Source: Streptomyces phaeochromogenes (lineage in GTDB: Bacteria; Actinomycetota; Actinomycetes; Streptomycetales; Streptomycetaceae). From it: DNA of 38,545 bases. The position numbers and the translations under genes were made by a program. The first letter of the stretch is position 1; each line of letters starts with the position of its first letter. Below, piece by piece: positions 8,901-16,421 of this stretch. The stretch is from contig NZ_LIQZ01000302.1 of NCBI RefSeq assembly GCF_001418655.1, positions 1-38,545 on the forward strand, in the 5' to 3' direction. The notes under the pieces are model-generated. The model was given only the letters and a program-made list of their open reading frames with translations, made no database searches and was not told the DNA's origin.

Positions 8901-8952
8901 CGAGTTCGTCCTCGCGGCCGATGAACGGCGTGGTGAATGAGGTGGTCGGCAC
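5935..8952 (-). CDS. LAL-type LuxR family transcriptional regulator with AAA ATPase domain
   Basis: Large ATP-binding regulator of the LuxR family (MalT-like), 1,005 residues, normal for the class. The N-terminus has TPFIGREDELARL followed by Walker A GDAGVGKT at 39-46 and Walker B LLLVLEDLHWAD at 141-152. The middle some 600 residues are helical and TPR-like. The last 70 residues are a LuxR helix-turn-helix (LTARENDVLLLLSRGRTNRQIGEELFISGKTASVHVSNIL). Such proteins switch on nearby or pathway genes when a ligand binds; the target here is not evident. The GTG at 8952 follows GGATGG closely, and an alternative leaderless start is possible. It stands alone, convergent with the importer operon and downstream of a gene remnant at 9042. 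Confidence 0.93.
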   Translation of the reverse strand: MPTTSFTTPFIGREDELARLTRVLDRARAGEARAVLVAGDAGVGKTRLLAEAAGHAAEAGTTVVTGHCVDLGDVGLPYLPFTEIVGVLADDERFSAALSSHPVVDRLLGDGSGGAGDAGGRLQLFEGMASLLTDLAESAPLLLVLEDLHWADQSSRDLLRFLLSRGILQSRVRSRGGDPVAGGAPGQRLAVFASYRADDLHRRHPLRPLLAELVRLPVVERLELRPMPDGEVARLVRAQQVAPLPDATVRRIVERAEGNAFYAEELLAATSETMPGAASAVPSGLADVLLIRFEQLAATAQQVLRTAAVAGRRVEHDLLRDTVQLPEEELESALREAVGRQLLVPGDDDTYSFRHALIREAVYADLLPGERVRLHRAFAGVLAGRGHRAESAAERAHHSRESHDLADALAASLEAADHAGRVRAPAEELRHLEAALDLWSAVPPDARPGGFDTVTLTLRAAAAAAHAGETHRAVSLTRSALARVGDDEDSELAARVRYTLAGNLMRIDNLAAAFTYSNEALAMIPADPPSRTWVWAAATHVMAATYMGEDEAAHRVARKALRIAEELDVSDAQADLLISLVSLEGGSRRTPEGRARLRDARELARRAGNASVEMRALFNLSIGSHESGDLDECLTWLTEGLERAGRAGLLSSPYPVEMRYLRSLMLYTLGQWDECLRAAETELVGLPTAGRYAIGPALSVALARGDRHAAERARALLDGPFDWMATLVAGLLLTDAAVQRHDAEEALEQFRTTLTALIDDAGTTPHVAVRLAALALTAIGDAVVESRRTGDEEGADHWTETGTELVELARITANKGEDDTPQGPEGLAWLARAEAEWARACARPDGGPGVELSVGAWQKAVAAFGYGDIYEQARCQLRLAEALLVAERREEAAAQARTARDTAVRLGAVPLLDEIERLIRRGRLAQTPSTAERAPVLTARENDVLLLLSRGRTNRQIGEELFISGKTASVHVSNILAKLGAASRTEAVAIAYREGLVEPEPSASG

Positions 8953-9041
8953 CCATCCATCCTGGCACGCACCACCGACACAGCCACCGACAGTGGCCCT
9001 GGGCCGCCCTCAAGACCGCGTCGGCAGCCTCAGCAGCTCCG

Positions 9042-9182
9042 TCAGGCGCGCCGGGTGAGGACGTCGGCCTCCTCGAAGTGGTCCACCGACGTGCCGAGCC
9101 CGGCCGGCCAGTCGGCCAGGGCTCGGCACAATGTGGACTTGCCGACTCCGGGGCTGCTCCCGATGACGGAGATCAACTTCAG
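9042..9182 (-). pseudogene. remnant of a P-loop ATPase gene (N-terminal 46 codons)
   Basis: Directly behind the UBP zinc-finger gene, and overlapping its stop, the frame reads LKLISVIGSSPGVGKST, an excellent Walker A motif. It continues through LCRALADW and VDHFEEADVLTR, then stops at TGA (9044-9042). From memory, intact actinobacterial relatives continue well beyond this point with DILTRPAF-like sequence, so this looks like a truncation or internal deletion. The first codon is CTG. A single A-to-C change would turn an ATGA stop-start overlap, as used elsewhere in this operon, into the present CGC-TGA without altering the upstream protein. A short tail in another frame, LTELLRLPTRS, ends at 9010 and might be the old C-terminus. 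That it is a pseudogene is inference. Confidence 0.6.
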
Positions 9183-9526
9183 CGCAGGGTCTCCGCCCAG
9201 TTCGCCGGGACCCGTCCCGCGGGCCCGGGTGCGGGCTGGTCCGCCGGGTGGGAGGCCGGCGGAGCGAGCTCCGGACCGGACTCGTACAGCTCGGACGTCT
9301 CGAAGTTCCAGAACCAGCGCTCGCCCGGCTCGAAGCTGCGGATGATCGGATGGCCGGTGGTCTGGTGATGGGCGGTGGCGTGCTTGGCGGGGGAGTCGTC
9401 GCAGCAGCCCACATGACCGCACTGCGCGCAGCGCCGCAGGTGGAACCACCAGCCGCCCACCTCGTCGCATTCGACGCAGCCCGCGCCGCTCGGCGGGACG
9501 CCGGGGTCGATTCCGTCCGTGGTCAT
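9179..9526 (-). CDS. UBP-type zinc finger protein
   Basis: A 115-residue protein consisting of a ubiquitin-specific-protease-type zinc finger (ZnF-UBP). Likely zinc ligands are Cys17/Cys20 (GCVECD), Cys33/Cys36 (RRCAQCGHVGCC), Cys41 or Cys42, and His49, His53/54 and His59. The aromatic WWFHLRRC and RWFWNFETSE strands are also typical. In eukaryotes this fold binds the C-terminus of free ubiquitin; bacteria of this group lack ubiquitin, so the ligand here is unknown. The C-terminal 30 residues are Pro-rich. Its ATG at 9526 overlaps the upstream kinase stop (ATGA), which makes it part of the three-gene operon from 12644 leftwards. Together with the operon partners it probably acts in redox or stress signalling; that is inference. 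Confidence 0.9.
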   Translation of the reverse strand: MTTDGIDPGVPPSGAGCVECDEVGGWWFHLRRCAQCGHVGCCDDSPAKHATAHHQTTGHPIIRSFEPGERWFWNFETSELYESGPELAPPASHPADQPAPGPAGRVPANWAETLR

Positions 9527-10971
9527 GAGGCCTCCTGAGGGGCGTCGGTTTCGGCGGCGGTGAGCGGGAGGAAGACCTGGAAGCGGGTGTCGCCGGGCTC
9601 GGAGTGGACCTCCAGATGCCCGTGGTGCTTGTTCACGACGATGCGCCAGGAGATGTCGAGCCCCAGTCCGGTGCCCTCGCCGACCGGCTTCGTCGTGAAG
9701 AACGGGTCGAAGATCCTGCCGCGGATCTCCTCGGGCACGCCGGGCCCGGTGTCACGGAACTCGACGAGCAGCTGGTCCCGTTCGAGCGCGGTGCGCACGG
9801 TCAGCACGCCCTCGCCGCCCATCGCGGAGGCCGCGTTGTCGATGAGGTTCGTCCACACCTGGTTCAACTCGCCCGGGTAGGCGGGGATCCTGGGCACGGC
9901 ACGGTCGTACTCCTTGACGATCCTGATGCCGGAGCCGATCTTCCCGGCGAGCATCATCAGCGTGCTGTCCAGCAGTTCGTGCACATCGGCGACCTGGTAG
10001 GGCGCCCGGTCGAGCTGGGAGTACTGCTTGGCCGCGTTCACGAGATTCGAGACCCGGGTCGTGGAGTCCTCGATCTCGTTCATCAACAACTCGGTCTCCA
10101 CCGTGTAGTTGAGCCACCTGATCGCGCCTTCGAGCGTCCCCTCGTCCACGGCCGCCGCGACCTGGTCCAGCCAGTCGGTGTCGAGGCCCGCCTGCACGAA
10201 CGTCGGCGCGAGCTGCCAGCCGCCCGCGATGCCGTGGTCTTCGAGCCAGTCGCCGAGCGCGTCCTCCCGGTCGGATGCTTCGAGCGGGCTCAAGGGCGTG
10301 GCCTTGGCGACCTGTTCGGCGGTGCGCTCCTGAATCTCGACGAGCGTCTCCAGGGCGGCGCGCGCGTACGGGCCCGTCGCGATCATGCCGAGTTTGTGCC
10401 GCATCCCGGCCACCCGGTCGCGCAGCGCGGACGTGGCCCGTACGGCCGCCGCGGCCGGGTTGTTGAGCTCGTGCGTCAGCCCGGCGGACAACGAGCCGAG
10501 CGCCAGGAGCCGCTCGCGCTGCCCGATGGTCCGCTGGGTGTTCTGGCTGCCGAAGAACAGCCCTTCCAGCAGATGCACGGCCATCGGGAACCACTCCCGC
10601 AGGACCGCGGCGAACGTCTCGGCGGGCAGGATGAAGAACCGCGACGGCTCGGTCACCCGCAGGGAACCCTTGTACCGGGCGTCGTCCGGCACGGCCAGAT
10701 AGGCCTGCATGGCCCCCGCGTACACCCCGCGCTGGGAGGTGCGGCTGATCTCGACGTCGTCCTCGCCGACCCGCCGCGACATCACCAGCGTGCCTTCGAG
10801 AAGGACGAAGAAGCAGGTGGCCGGCTCGCCCTCCTCGTACACATAGCCGGGCTCGAACTTCTCGACGCGGCCCTCGCTGCACAGCCGCCCGAGCTGTTCC
10901 GGCTCCAGCTTCTCGAACAGGAACAGTGTGCTGAGTTCCGCCGCGTCGCACGGCATCGGCTGCCCGCTCAC
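9523..10971 (-). CDS. histidine kinase with N-terminal cyclic-nucleotide-binding domain
   Basis: Soluble sensor kinase, 482 residues. Residues 12-135 form a cNMP-binding (Crp-like) beta-roll domain (GYVYEEGEPATCFFVLLEGTL, then a QRGVYAGAM stretch). Next is an H-box ALGSLSAGLTHELNNP with phospho-acceptor His167, a roughly 130-residue helical insertion, an N-box TNLIDNAASAM, D-box DTGPG (407-411), F-box FDPFFTTKP and G-box GEGTGLGL. It has no membrane segment, so it senses a cytoplasmic signal. The Crp-like pocket lacks an obvious Arg-Thr phosphate-binding pair, so the ligand may not be cAMP. GTG at 10971 overlaps the flavoprotein stop (GTGA). Its natural phosphorylation target is the receiver domain of that flavoprotein. 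Confidence 0.92.
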   Translation of the reverse strand: MSGQPMPCDAAELSTLFLFEKLEPEQLGRLCSEGRVEKFEPGYVYEEGEPATCFFVLLEGTLVMSRRVGEDDVEISRTSQRGVYAGAMQAYLAVPDDARYKGSLRVTEPSRFFILPAETFAAVLREWFPMAVHLLEGLFFGSQNTQRTIGQRERLLALGSLSAGLTHELNNPAAAAVRATSALRDRVAGMRHKLGMIATGPYARAALETLVEIQERTAEQVAKATPLSPLEASDREDALGDWLEDHGIAGGWQLAPTFVQAGLDTDWLDQVAAAVDEGTLEGAIRWLNYTVETELLMNEIEDSTTRVSNLVNAAKQYSQLDRAPYQVADVHELLDSTLMMLAGKIGSGIRIVKEYDRAVPRIPAYPGELNQVWTNLIDNAASAMGGEGVLTVRTALERDQLLVEFRDTGPGVPEEIRGRIFDPFFTTKPVGEGTGLGLDISWRIVVNKHHGHLEVHSEPGDTRFQVFLPLTAAETDAPQEAS

Positions 10972-12644
10972 GACTGCTCCAGATACCTGTGGACGAGCAT
11001 CACGGCCATGGCTCCCTCTCCGACGGCGGAGGCGACACGTTTCGCGGACTCGGCCCGGGCGTCACCCGCCACGAACACCCCGGGCACATTGGTCTCCAGG
11101 TGGTACGGCGCCCGGTCCAACTCCCAGTCCGGCGGCGGCTGCCCGCCGACGGCCAGGTCGGGTCCGGTGACGATGAACCCGCGTTCGTCCCTGAGCACGG
11201 TGCCGTCCAGCCAGTCGGTCAGCGGGGCCGCGCCGATGAACACGAACATCCACTGCGCGTCGACGAGTTCGGTGTGCCCGCTCTCGATGTCCCGCAGGGT
11301 CAGCTGCTCCAAGTGGTCGGAGCCGTGCGCCGCCTCGACGACCGTCCCCGTACGCACGGAGATGTTGGGCGCGTCCGTGATCTGCCCGATCAGGTAGTGC
11401 GACATCGACGAGGACAGAGAAGAACCGCGCACCAGCAGGGTGACCGACTTCGCGCCCCTGGACAGGTACATCGCGGCCTGGCCCGCGGAGTTCGCGCCGC
11501 CCACGATGTAGACGTCGTGTCCCTGGCACGAGGCCGCCTCGGTCAGCGCCGACCCGTAGTACACCCCGCACCCGGTCAGGTCCTCCGTGCCCGGCGCCTG
11601 CAACTGCCGGTACGACACGCCGGTCGCCAGGATCACGCAGTGCGCGGCGATCGCGGAACCGTCCGAGAACCGCACGGTCCGCGAGGATCCGTTGACCTCC
11701 AGACCGGTCACCTCGCGCGCGGTGAGGATCTCGGCGCCGAACTTCGACGCCTGCCGCCGTGCCCGGTCGGTGAGCTGCGCCCCGGACACACCGTCCGGGA
11801 AGCCCAGGTAGTTCTCGATCCGTGAGCTCTGGCCGGCCTGTCCGCCGGTCGCGGAACGCTCCACGAGCACGGTCCGCAGCCCTTCCGAGGCCCCGTACAC
11901 CGCGGAGCCCAGCCCGGCGGGTCCGCCGCCGATGACGACGAGGTCGTAGAAGTCCGCCGCCGGGGTCGTTGCCAGCCCCACCTGGGCGGCCAGCTCCGGG
12001 TCGTCGGGCTCGACCAGCACGGCCCCGTCCGCGGTGATCACGAGCGGCAGCCGCTCCCCGTCCTGATCCGCGCAGGCCAGCAGCCGCTTGCCCTCCGGCT
12101 CGTCCGAGGAGTACCAGCGGTACGGCACCTGGTTGCGGGCCAGGAACTCCCGGACGTCCGACGAGCGCGCCGACCAGCGGTGCCCGACGACCTTCGTGAT
12201 CGGGACCGCCCGGTGGTCGGAGGTCCGCCAGGCGTCCAGGAGGTCGTCCAGGACGGGATAGAGCTTCTCCTCGGGCGGGTCCCAGGGCTTGAGCAGATAG
12301 TGGTCGAGGTCGACGACGTTGATCGCGTCGATGGCCGCGTTCGTGTCCGCGTAGGCGGTCAGCAGCACCCGCCGCGCGCCCGGGTACACGTCCAGGGCCT
12401 GCTCCAGGAACTCGATGCCGTTCATCTGGGGCATCCGGTAGTCCGCCAGGATCACCGCGACGAGATCACCGCGCAGCTTCAGCTCCCGCAGGGCCTCCAG
12501 GGCGCTCTCGCCGGACTCGGCGCGCACGATCCGGTATCCCTCGCCATAGCGTCGCCGCAGGTCACGGGCCACGGCACGCGAAACTCCAGGGTCGTCGTCC
12601 ACGGTGAGGATGACGGTCCGTGCTGCGTCCGTGCCCTGTGCCAT
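10968..12644 (-). CDS. receiver domain fused to thioredoxin-reductase-like FAD oxidoreductase
   Basis: A 558-residue fusion. Residues 11-135 are a complete response-regulator receiver (acid pocket VDDDP 15-19, phospho-acceptor Asp68 in ILADYRMP, Thr96, Lys119 in LLKPW). Residues 145-225 look like a small thioredoxin-like linker domain. Residues 232-558 are a two-dinucleotide-fold flavoprotein: FAD motif GGGPAG 239-244, NAD(P)H motif VGGANSAG 381-388, and GDAR 527-530. Where thioredoxin reductases carry their CxxC pair, this protein has GVYYGSAL, so disulfide exchange of the classical kind is unlikely. ATG 12644 follows GGGAG. It is the first gene of the operon with the kinase and zinc-finger protein, so phosphorylation probably tunes enzyme activity. 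Proteins of this fusion type are known in databases, but I know of no established function. Confidence 0.92.
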   Translation of the reverse strand: MAQGTDAARTVILTVDDDPGVSRAVARDLRRRYGEGYRIVRAESGESALEALRELKLRGDLVAVILADYRMPQMNGIEFLEQALDVYPGARRVLLTAYADTNAAIDAINVVDLDHYLLKPWDPPEEKLYPVLDDLLDAWRTSDHRAVPITKVVGHRWSARSSDVREFLARNQVPYRWYSSDEPEGKRLLACADQDGERLPLVITADGAVLVEPDDPELAAQVGLATTPAADFYDLVVIGGGPAGLGSAVYGASEGLRTVLVERSATGGQAGQSSRIENYLGFPDGVSGAQLTDRARRQASKFGAEILTAREVTGLEVNGSSRTVRFSDGSAIAAHCVILATGVSYRQLQAPGTEDLTGCGVYYGSALTEAASCQGHDVYIVGGANSAGQAAMYLSRGAKSVTLLVRGSSLSSSMSHYLIGQITDAPNISVRTGTVVEAAHGSDHLEQLTLRDIESGHTELVDAQWMFVFIGAAPLTDWLDGTVLRDERGFIVTGPDLAVGGQPPPDWELDRAPYHLETNVPGVFVAGDARAESAKRVASAVGEGAMAVMLVHRYLEQS

Positions 12645-12824
12645 TCGTCTCCCACCCCGAGCGGTCGGCGTCCCGGGGCGGCCTGTCTGCGGTACCGCCC
12701 CCAGTGCATGCCCATCGTATGTTCGATCGTCCTGCTTCGCTCCGAAACCGGGAGGTACCGCACGGTCGGCGCCCGCCGGGGTGTCGTACGGCCGGGCAGG
12801 GGCACCCGGGGACGGGAGGCAATG

Positions 12825-13652
12825 ATGAACGCAAGTACGTTGACGCGAGGCGGCCGGGCAGGGAAACGAAAGGCCGCCCCGGCGATCGAGGGCGCGGCCC
12901 GGGCAGGTTTCACCGCACGCGGTGTCATCTACCTGCTCGTGGGCCTGCTGGCGCTGCAGATCGCCTTCGGCGGCAGCGGGAAGCAGGCAGATCAAGGGGG
13001 CGCCCTCCAGGAGGTGGCCGAGAAGCCCTTCGGTGGGGTCATGCTCTGGGCGCTCGGCATCGGTCTTGTCGGTATGGCGCTCTGGCGGCTGTCCGAGGCG
13101 GTCTTCGGCGCCGCGGGCCCCGACGGCGGCAAGGCGAAGAAGAGGCTGGCGTCGGCCGCACGAGCCGTGTTCTACGGCTTCGTCGCCTACACCGTGCTCT
13201 CCTTCGCCGCCGGTACCGGAGGGAGCGGATCGAGCGACGGCAAGTCCCGGGACGCGACGGCCAGGGCCATGGACCTGCCCGCGGGACAGTGGCTCGTGGC
13301 CGCGGCCGGCGTGGGCATCCTCTGCGCGGGTGTGTGGATGGTGGTGCAGGCCGCGCGCCGGAAGTACCACAAGCACATGAGGCTCGGTGAGATGTCGCAC
13401 CGGGTGCGCCGGACGGTCGACGTGACGGGCGTCGGCGGCGGTGTGGCCCGCGGTCTGGTGTTCGCCGTCGCCGGAGGCTTCGCGCTCCGGGCCGCCGTGG
13501 AGTACGAACCGGACAAGGCCAAGGGCATGGACGACACCCTGCGCTCGTTCACCGAGACCCCGGTGGGGCCGTGGCTGCTGGTGCTCATCGCCGTCGGTCT
13601 GATGCTCTTCGGGCTGTTCTCGTTCGCCATGGCCAGGTACCGCAAGGTCTGA
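12825..13652 (+). CDS. DUF1206 domain-containing membrane protein
   Basis: Integral membrane protein of 275 residues with three DUF1206 repeats. Each is a pair of hydrophobic segments introduced by a GFTARGVIYLLVGLLAL-like, ASAARAVFYGFVAYTVL-like or GVARGLVFAVAGGFAL-like helix with an Ala-Arg-Gly/Ala motif. Between repeats run basic cytoplasmic loops (RRKYHKHMRL). The function of the family is unknown. Of the two adjacent ATG codons, 12825 is preferred because GGGAGG ends five bases before it. The gene is divergent from the flavoprotein operon across 180 bases and convergent with the GH92 gene, from which it is separated by a strong hairpin terminator. Confidence 0.9.
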   Translation: MNASTLTRGGRAGKRKAAPAIEGAARAGFTARGVIYLLVGLLALQIAFGGSGKQADQGGALQEVAEKPFGGVMLWALGIGLVGMALWRLSEAVFGAAGPDGGKAKKRLASAARAVFYGFVAYTVLSFAAGTGGSGSSDGKSRDATARAMDLPAGQWLVAAAGVGILCAGVWMVVQAARRKYHKHMRLGEMSHRVRRTVDVTGVGGGVARGLVFAVAGGFALRAAVEYEPDKAKGMDDTLRSFTETPVGPWLLVLIAVGLMLFGLFSFAMARYRKV

Positions 13653-13665
13653 CCCGTCACACGGA

Positions 13666-13699
13666 CGTTGCCCCGGATCCCGTCGGATCCGGGGCAACG
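13666..13699. terminator. bidirectional hairpin terminator
   Basis: A perfect 15-bp stem (13666-13680 with 13685-13699, core GTTGCCCCGGATCC) with a 4-base loop lies between the convergent DUF1206 and GH92 stop codons, which are only 53 bases apart. There is no strong U-run, as is usual in Streptomyces. Confidence 0.85.
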
Positions 13700-13705
13700 G
13701 ACGTG

Positions 13706-16153
13706 TCAGCGGGGCAGACCGCCGGGCGCGGTCGCCCAGTCGGTGTCCGGCTCCCGCGAGAGTCCGAACGTGAGGTTGCCGCCGCCGCGCAGGAAGCGGG
13801 CATCCGTCCAGGAGCGGTCGTACGTACGGCCGTTGAGCCGGACACCGCTCACGTACGGATGACCGGCGTCGGCCGAGGGCGCGTCGATGACGATGTCACC
13901 GCCGCCCGGCCGGTCGACCACGGCGTACGGGAAGAGCGGGGCGCCAAGCAGCAGGTTGCCGCTGCCCGGGGTCTGCGGATAGAGGCCGAGGGCGGAGAAG
14001 ACGTACCAGGCGGACATGGTCCCGAGGTCGTCGTTGCCGGGCAGCCCGGCCGGTCCGGTCCCGTAGACGGTGTCGAGGATCTGCCGGACCGTCGCCTGGG
14101 TCTTCCACGGCTGGCCGAGCGCGTTGTAGAGCCAAGGGGCGTGGATACCGGGCTCGTTGGTCGGGTCGTACCGCAGGGCGTCACCGCCCTTCACCGACCA
14201 GGAGCCGTCGGGCTTGTGGAAGAAGCCGTCCAGTCGGCGCGCGGTCGTGTCGCGTCCGCCCATCGCCTCGGCGAGGCCCTGGACGTCCTGCGGCACCATC
14301 CACGTGTACGTGGCGCTGGTGCCCTGTGCGAACCCGCGGTCGCTGCCCGGGCTGAACGGCGTGACCCAGGACCCGTCGAGGTTGCGCGCCTGGATGTAGC
14401 CCGTGGTGCCCGCGCCGTCGGTGGCCCCCGGGTTGAAGACGTTGCGCCACCAGCCGCCCCGCTCGGCGAACGAGGCGGCCTGCTCGTCGAGGCCAAGCAG
14501 CTTGGCCCAGCGGCCCAGCGCGTCGTCGGCGACCGAGTCCTCCAGGGTCTCGGCGGCGCCGCCCCAGCAGTGGCAGACGTCCTGCGCGGCGTACTGCGAG
14601 GTCAAGTACTGGGCGAGGTTGGGCCGTTGGCCGGTGCACTGGCCCGGGCAGCCCGCGTCGGAGAGCCCGTCGGGGTGCGGCACGGTGGCCTGGCGGGCCA
14701 GGGAGTCGAAGGCGCCGCGGTAGTCGAAGTTGCGGACCCCCATGGCGTAGAAGGTGGCGAGCGTGGCCGCCGTCGGATCGCCGGTCATCACATGGGTCGG
14801 CCCGTTGATGTGCACCCAGCGGTCCCACACCCCGCCGTTCTGCCGTGCGAAGTTGTACAGGGACTGCGCGAAGTCCCCGGCGATCCGCGGCTTCAGCAGG
14901 GCGAGCAGCTGTATCTGCGCCCGGTACTGGTCCCAGCCCGAGAAGTTGCTGTACTGCGCCCCCTGCCCGCGCTCGACGCGATGTGCCTTGCCGTCCATGC
15001 CCGGATAGCGGCCGTCGGTGTCGCTGACCAGGTTGGGCTGCATGAGCGAGTGGTAGAGCGCGGTGTAGAAGGCGGTGCGCTGGGCCGTACTGCCGCCGCC
15101 GACGCGCACGGACCGCAGCTCCCGGTCCCAGGCCCGCGTCCCGGCCGCGGCCACCTGGTCGACGCTCGACCTCGGCGCGATCTCCTCGCGGAGGTTGGCC
15201 TCGGCGCCCGCCTTGCTTACGTACGAGATCCCGAGCCGCATGCGGACATCGTTGTCAGAGCTGGTGTCGAAGCCGACCCAGCCACCGGAGCCGCGGCCCG
15301 CGCGGTCGGCGCCCGTGGCGTATCCCTCGCCGCCTCCGCCCGAGGTGGCACCGGGTGAGAGGGTGCCGTCCTTCCACGTGCCCGTGGTCGAGAACGCGCG
15401 GTCGAACGAGGCGCTGAAGTAGAGCCGGTAGTAGCTCTTGCGGTTGTTGACGCCGCCGTTGGCGCGCCGCCCGCAGAACGCGCCGGTCAGCACCCAGCCG
15501 CTCACCTTGCGCTTGGCCCGGTCGATCTCGACGTGGGCGTCCTCGCTGCCGTTCAGCGAGTTGGAGACCCGGAAGAGCAGGTTGGCGGGCTTGTCGGCGG
15601 GAAACGTGAAGTCGGCGACGCCGGCCCGCTCGGAAACGGCGAGGTCGGCGCGGGCACCGGAGTCGAGCCCGACGGAGTAGCGGCCCGGCACGGCCCGCTC
15701 GTCGGCGTGCGAGAAGTTCGCGGCGTACACGGAGTCCGTGGTGTCGGCCGACGGCGACGAGGTGACGTCCCCGACGAACGGCATGATCGGTACGTCGCCC
15801 GCGGCCCCCGGGTTGCAGCCCGCGCCGTTCACGTGCGTGAGACTCAGCCCGCGCAGCCGGGTCGCGTTGTACTCGTAGCCGTTGGCGGCGCCCGTGCTCG
15901 TCTGGTCGCCCCGGGTGCTGGTCGGAGACCAGGCGATCATGCCGTACGGGAGGGTGGCACCCGGATAGGTGTTGCCTCCGTTCGTCGTGCCGATGAGCGG
16001 ATCGACGTACGCCGTGGGGTGGGCCGGAGTGTCGGGGGCGCCGGCCGCGGAGGAGACCGGGCCGGGCAGTGCGGCGGCGAGCGCGGTGGTCAGCGCGAGC
16101 GCGGCGGCTCTTCTGCCGAACCTCCGCGCCACACCTGTGGATCCGAGGACCAT
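13706..16153 (-). CDS. secreted GH92 alpha-mannosidase family protein
   Basis: Exported glycoside hydrolase of family 92, whose members are calcium-dependent exo-alpha-mannosidases (mostly alpha-1,2) that invert the anomer; 815 residues. The N-terminus has arginines (ARRFGRRAA), a hydrophobic stretch and an Ala-rich cleavage region near residue 38, so it is secreted by Sec or possibly Tat. Family hallmarks are YVDPLIGT-NGGNTYPGATLPYGM at 49-71, SGWDQYRAQIQLLALL, NEPGIHAPWLYN from 666, and GNDDLGTMSAWYVFSALGLYP from 706; the last two hold the region of the catalytic acid and base. ATG 16153 follows GGAAGG at 9 bases. It lacks an added carbohydrate-binding domain. It ends head-on to the DUF1206 gene. 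Likely role: trimming mannan or N-glycan-like polymers outside the cell. Confidence 0.93.
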   Translation of the reverse strand: MVLGSTGVARRFGRRAAALALTTALAAALPGPVSSAAGAPDTPAHPTAYVDPLIGTTNGGNTYPGATLPYGMIAWSPTSTRGDQTSTGAANGYEYNATRLRGLSLTHVNGAGCNPGAAGDVPIMPFVGDVTSSPSADTTDSVYAANFSHADERAVPGRYSVGLDSGARADLAVSERAGVADFTFPADKPANLLFRVSNSLNGSEDAHVEIDRAKRKVSGWVLTGAFCGRRANGGVNNRKSYYRLYFSASFDRAFSTTGTWKDGTLSPGATSGGGGEGYATGADRAGRGSGGWVGFDTSSDNDVRMRLGISYVSKAGAEANLREEIAPRSSVDQVAAAGTRAWDRELRSVRVGGGSTAQRTAFYTALYHSLMQPNLVSDTDGRYPGMDGKAHRVERGQGAQYSNFSGWDQYRAQIQLLALLKPRIAGDFAQSLYNFARQNGGVWDRWVHINGPTHVMTGDPTAATLATFYAMGVRNFDYRGAFDSLARQATVPHPDGLSDAGCPGQCTGQRPNLAQYLTSQYAAQDVCHCWGGAAETLEDSVADDALGRWAKLLGLDEQAASFAERGGWWRNVFNPGATDGAGTTGYIQARNLDGSWVTPFSPGSDRGFAQGTSATYTWMVPQDVQGLAEAMGGRDTTARRLDGFFHKPDGSWSVKGGDALRYDPTNEPGIHAPWLYNALGQPWKTQATVRQILDTVYGTGPAGLPGNDDLGTMSAWYVFSALGLYPQTPGSGNLLLGAPLFPYAVVDRPGGGDIVIDAPSADAGHPYVSGVRLNGRTYDRSWTDARFLRGGGNLTFGLSREPDTDWATAPGGLPR

Positions 16154-16421
16154 GTAACGGAACCTTCCGTCAGGACGGACAGCGGGCCCCGGCTGCCCGT
16201 CGGGGATCCGGGTCCGCGAAATGCCGCCGAGCGTAGGCCGCCCGGACGCGGGATGGAACGACAGAGGTGGCAGCCCTGGTGAACGGGTGGTGAATCCGGG
16301 GCACTTGGGGCCGGTCGGAGCCGGTCGGCGATCGGCCGGGCGGTGCTGAAGCGGACGCCGAGGGGCTCCGCCACCTGACCGGTGACGGAGCCCGTCGAGC
16401 CGTGCCCTGGAGCCTTGCGGG

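Noticed and set aside
9604..11397. Long open frame (597 codons) on the plus strand opposite the kinase and flavoprotein genes
   Set aside because: Composition is Arg/Gly/Pro/Val-rich with no motif; long antisense frames are expected in DNA this rich in G+C, and the minus-strand genes carry clear domains.
10968..12644. Thioredoxin reductase (trxB) proper
   Set aside because: The redox cysteine pair is missing and a receiver domain is fused; the gene symbol would mislead.
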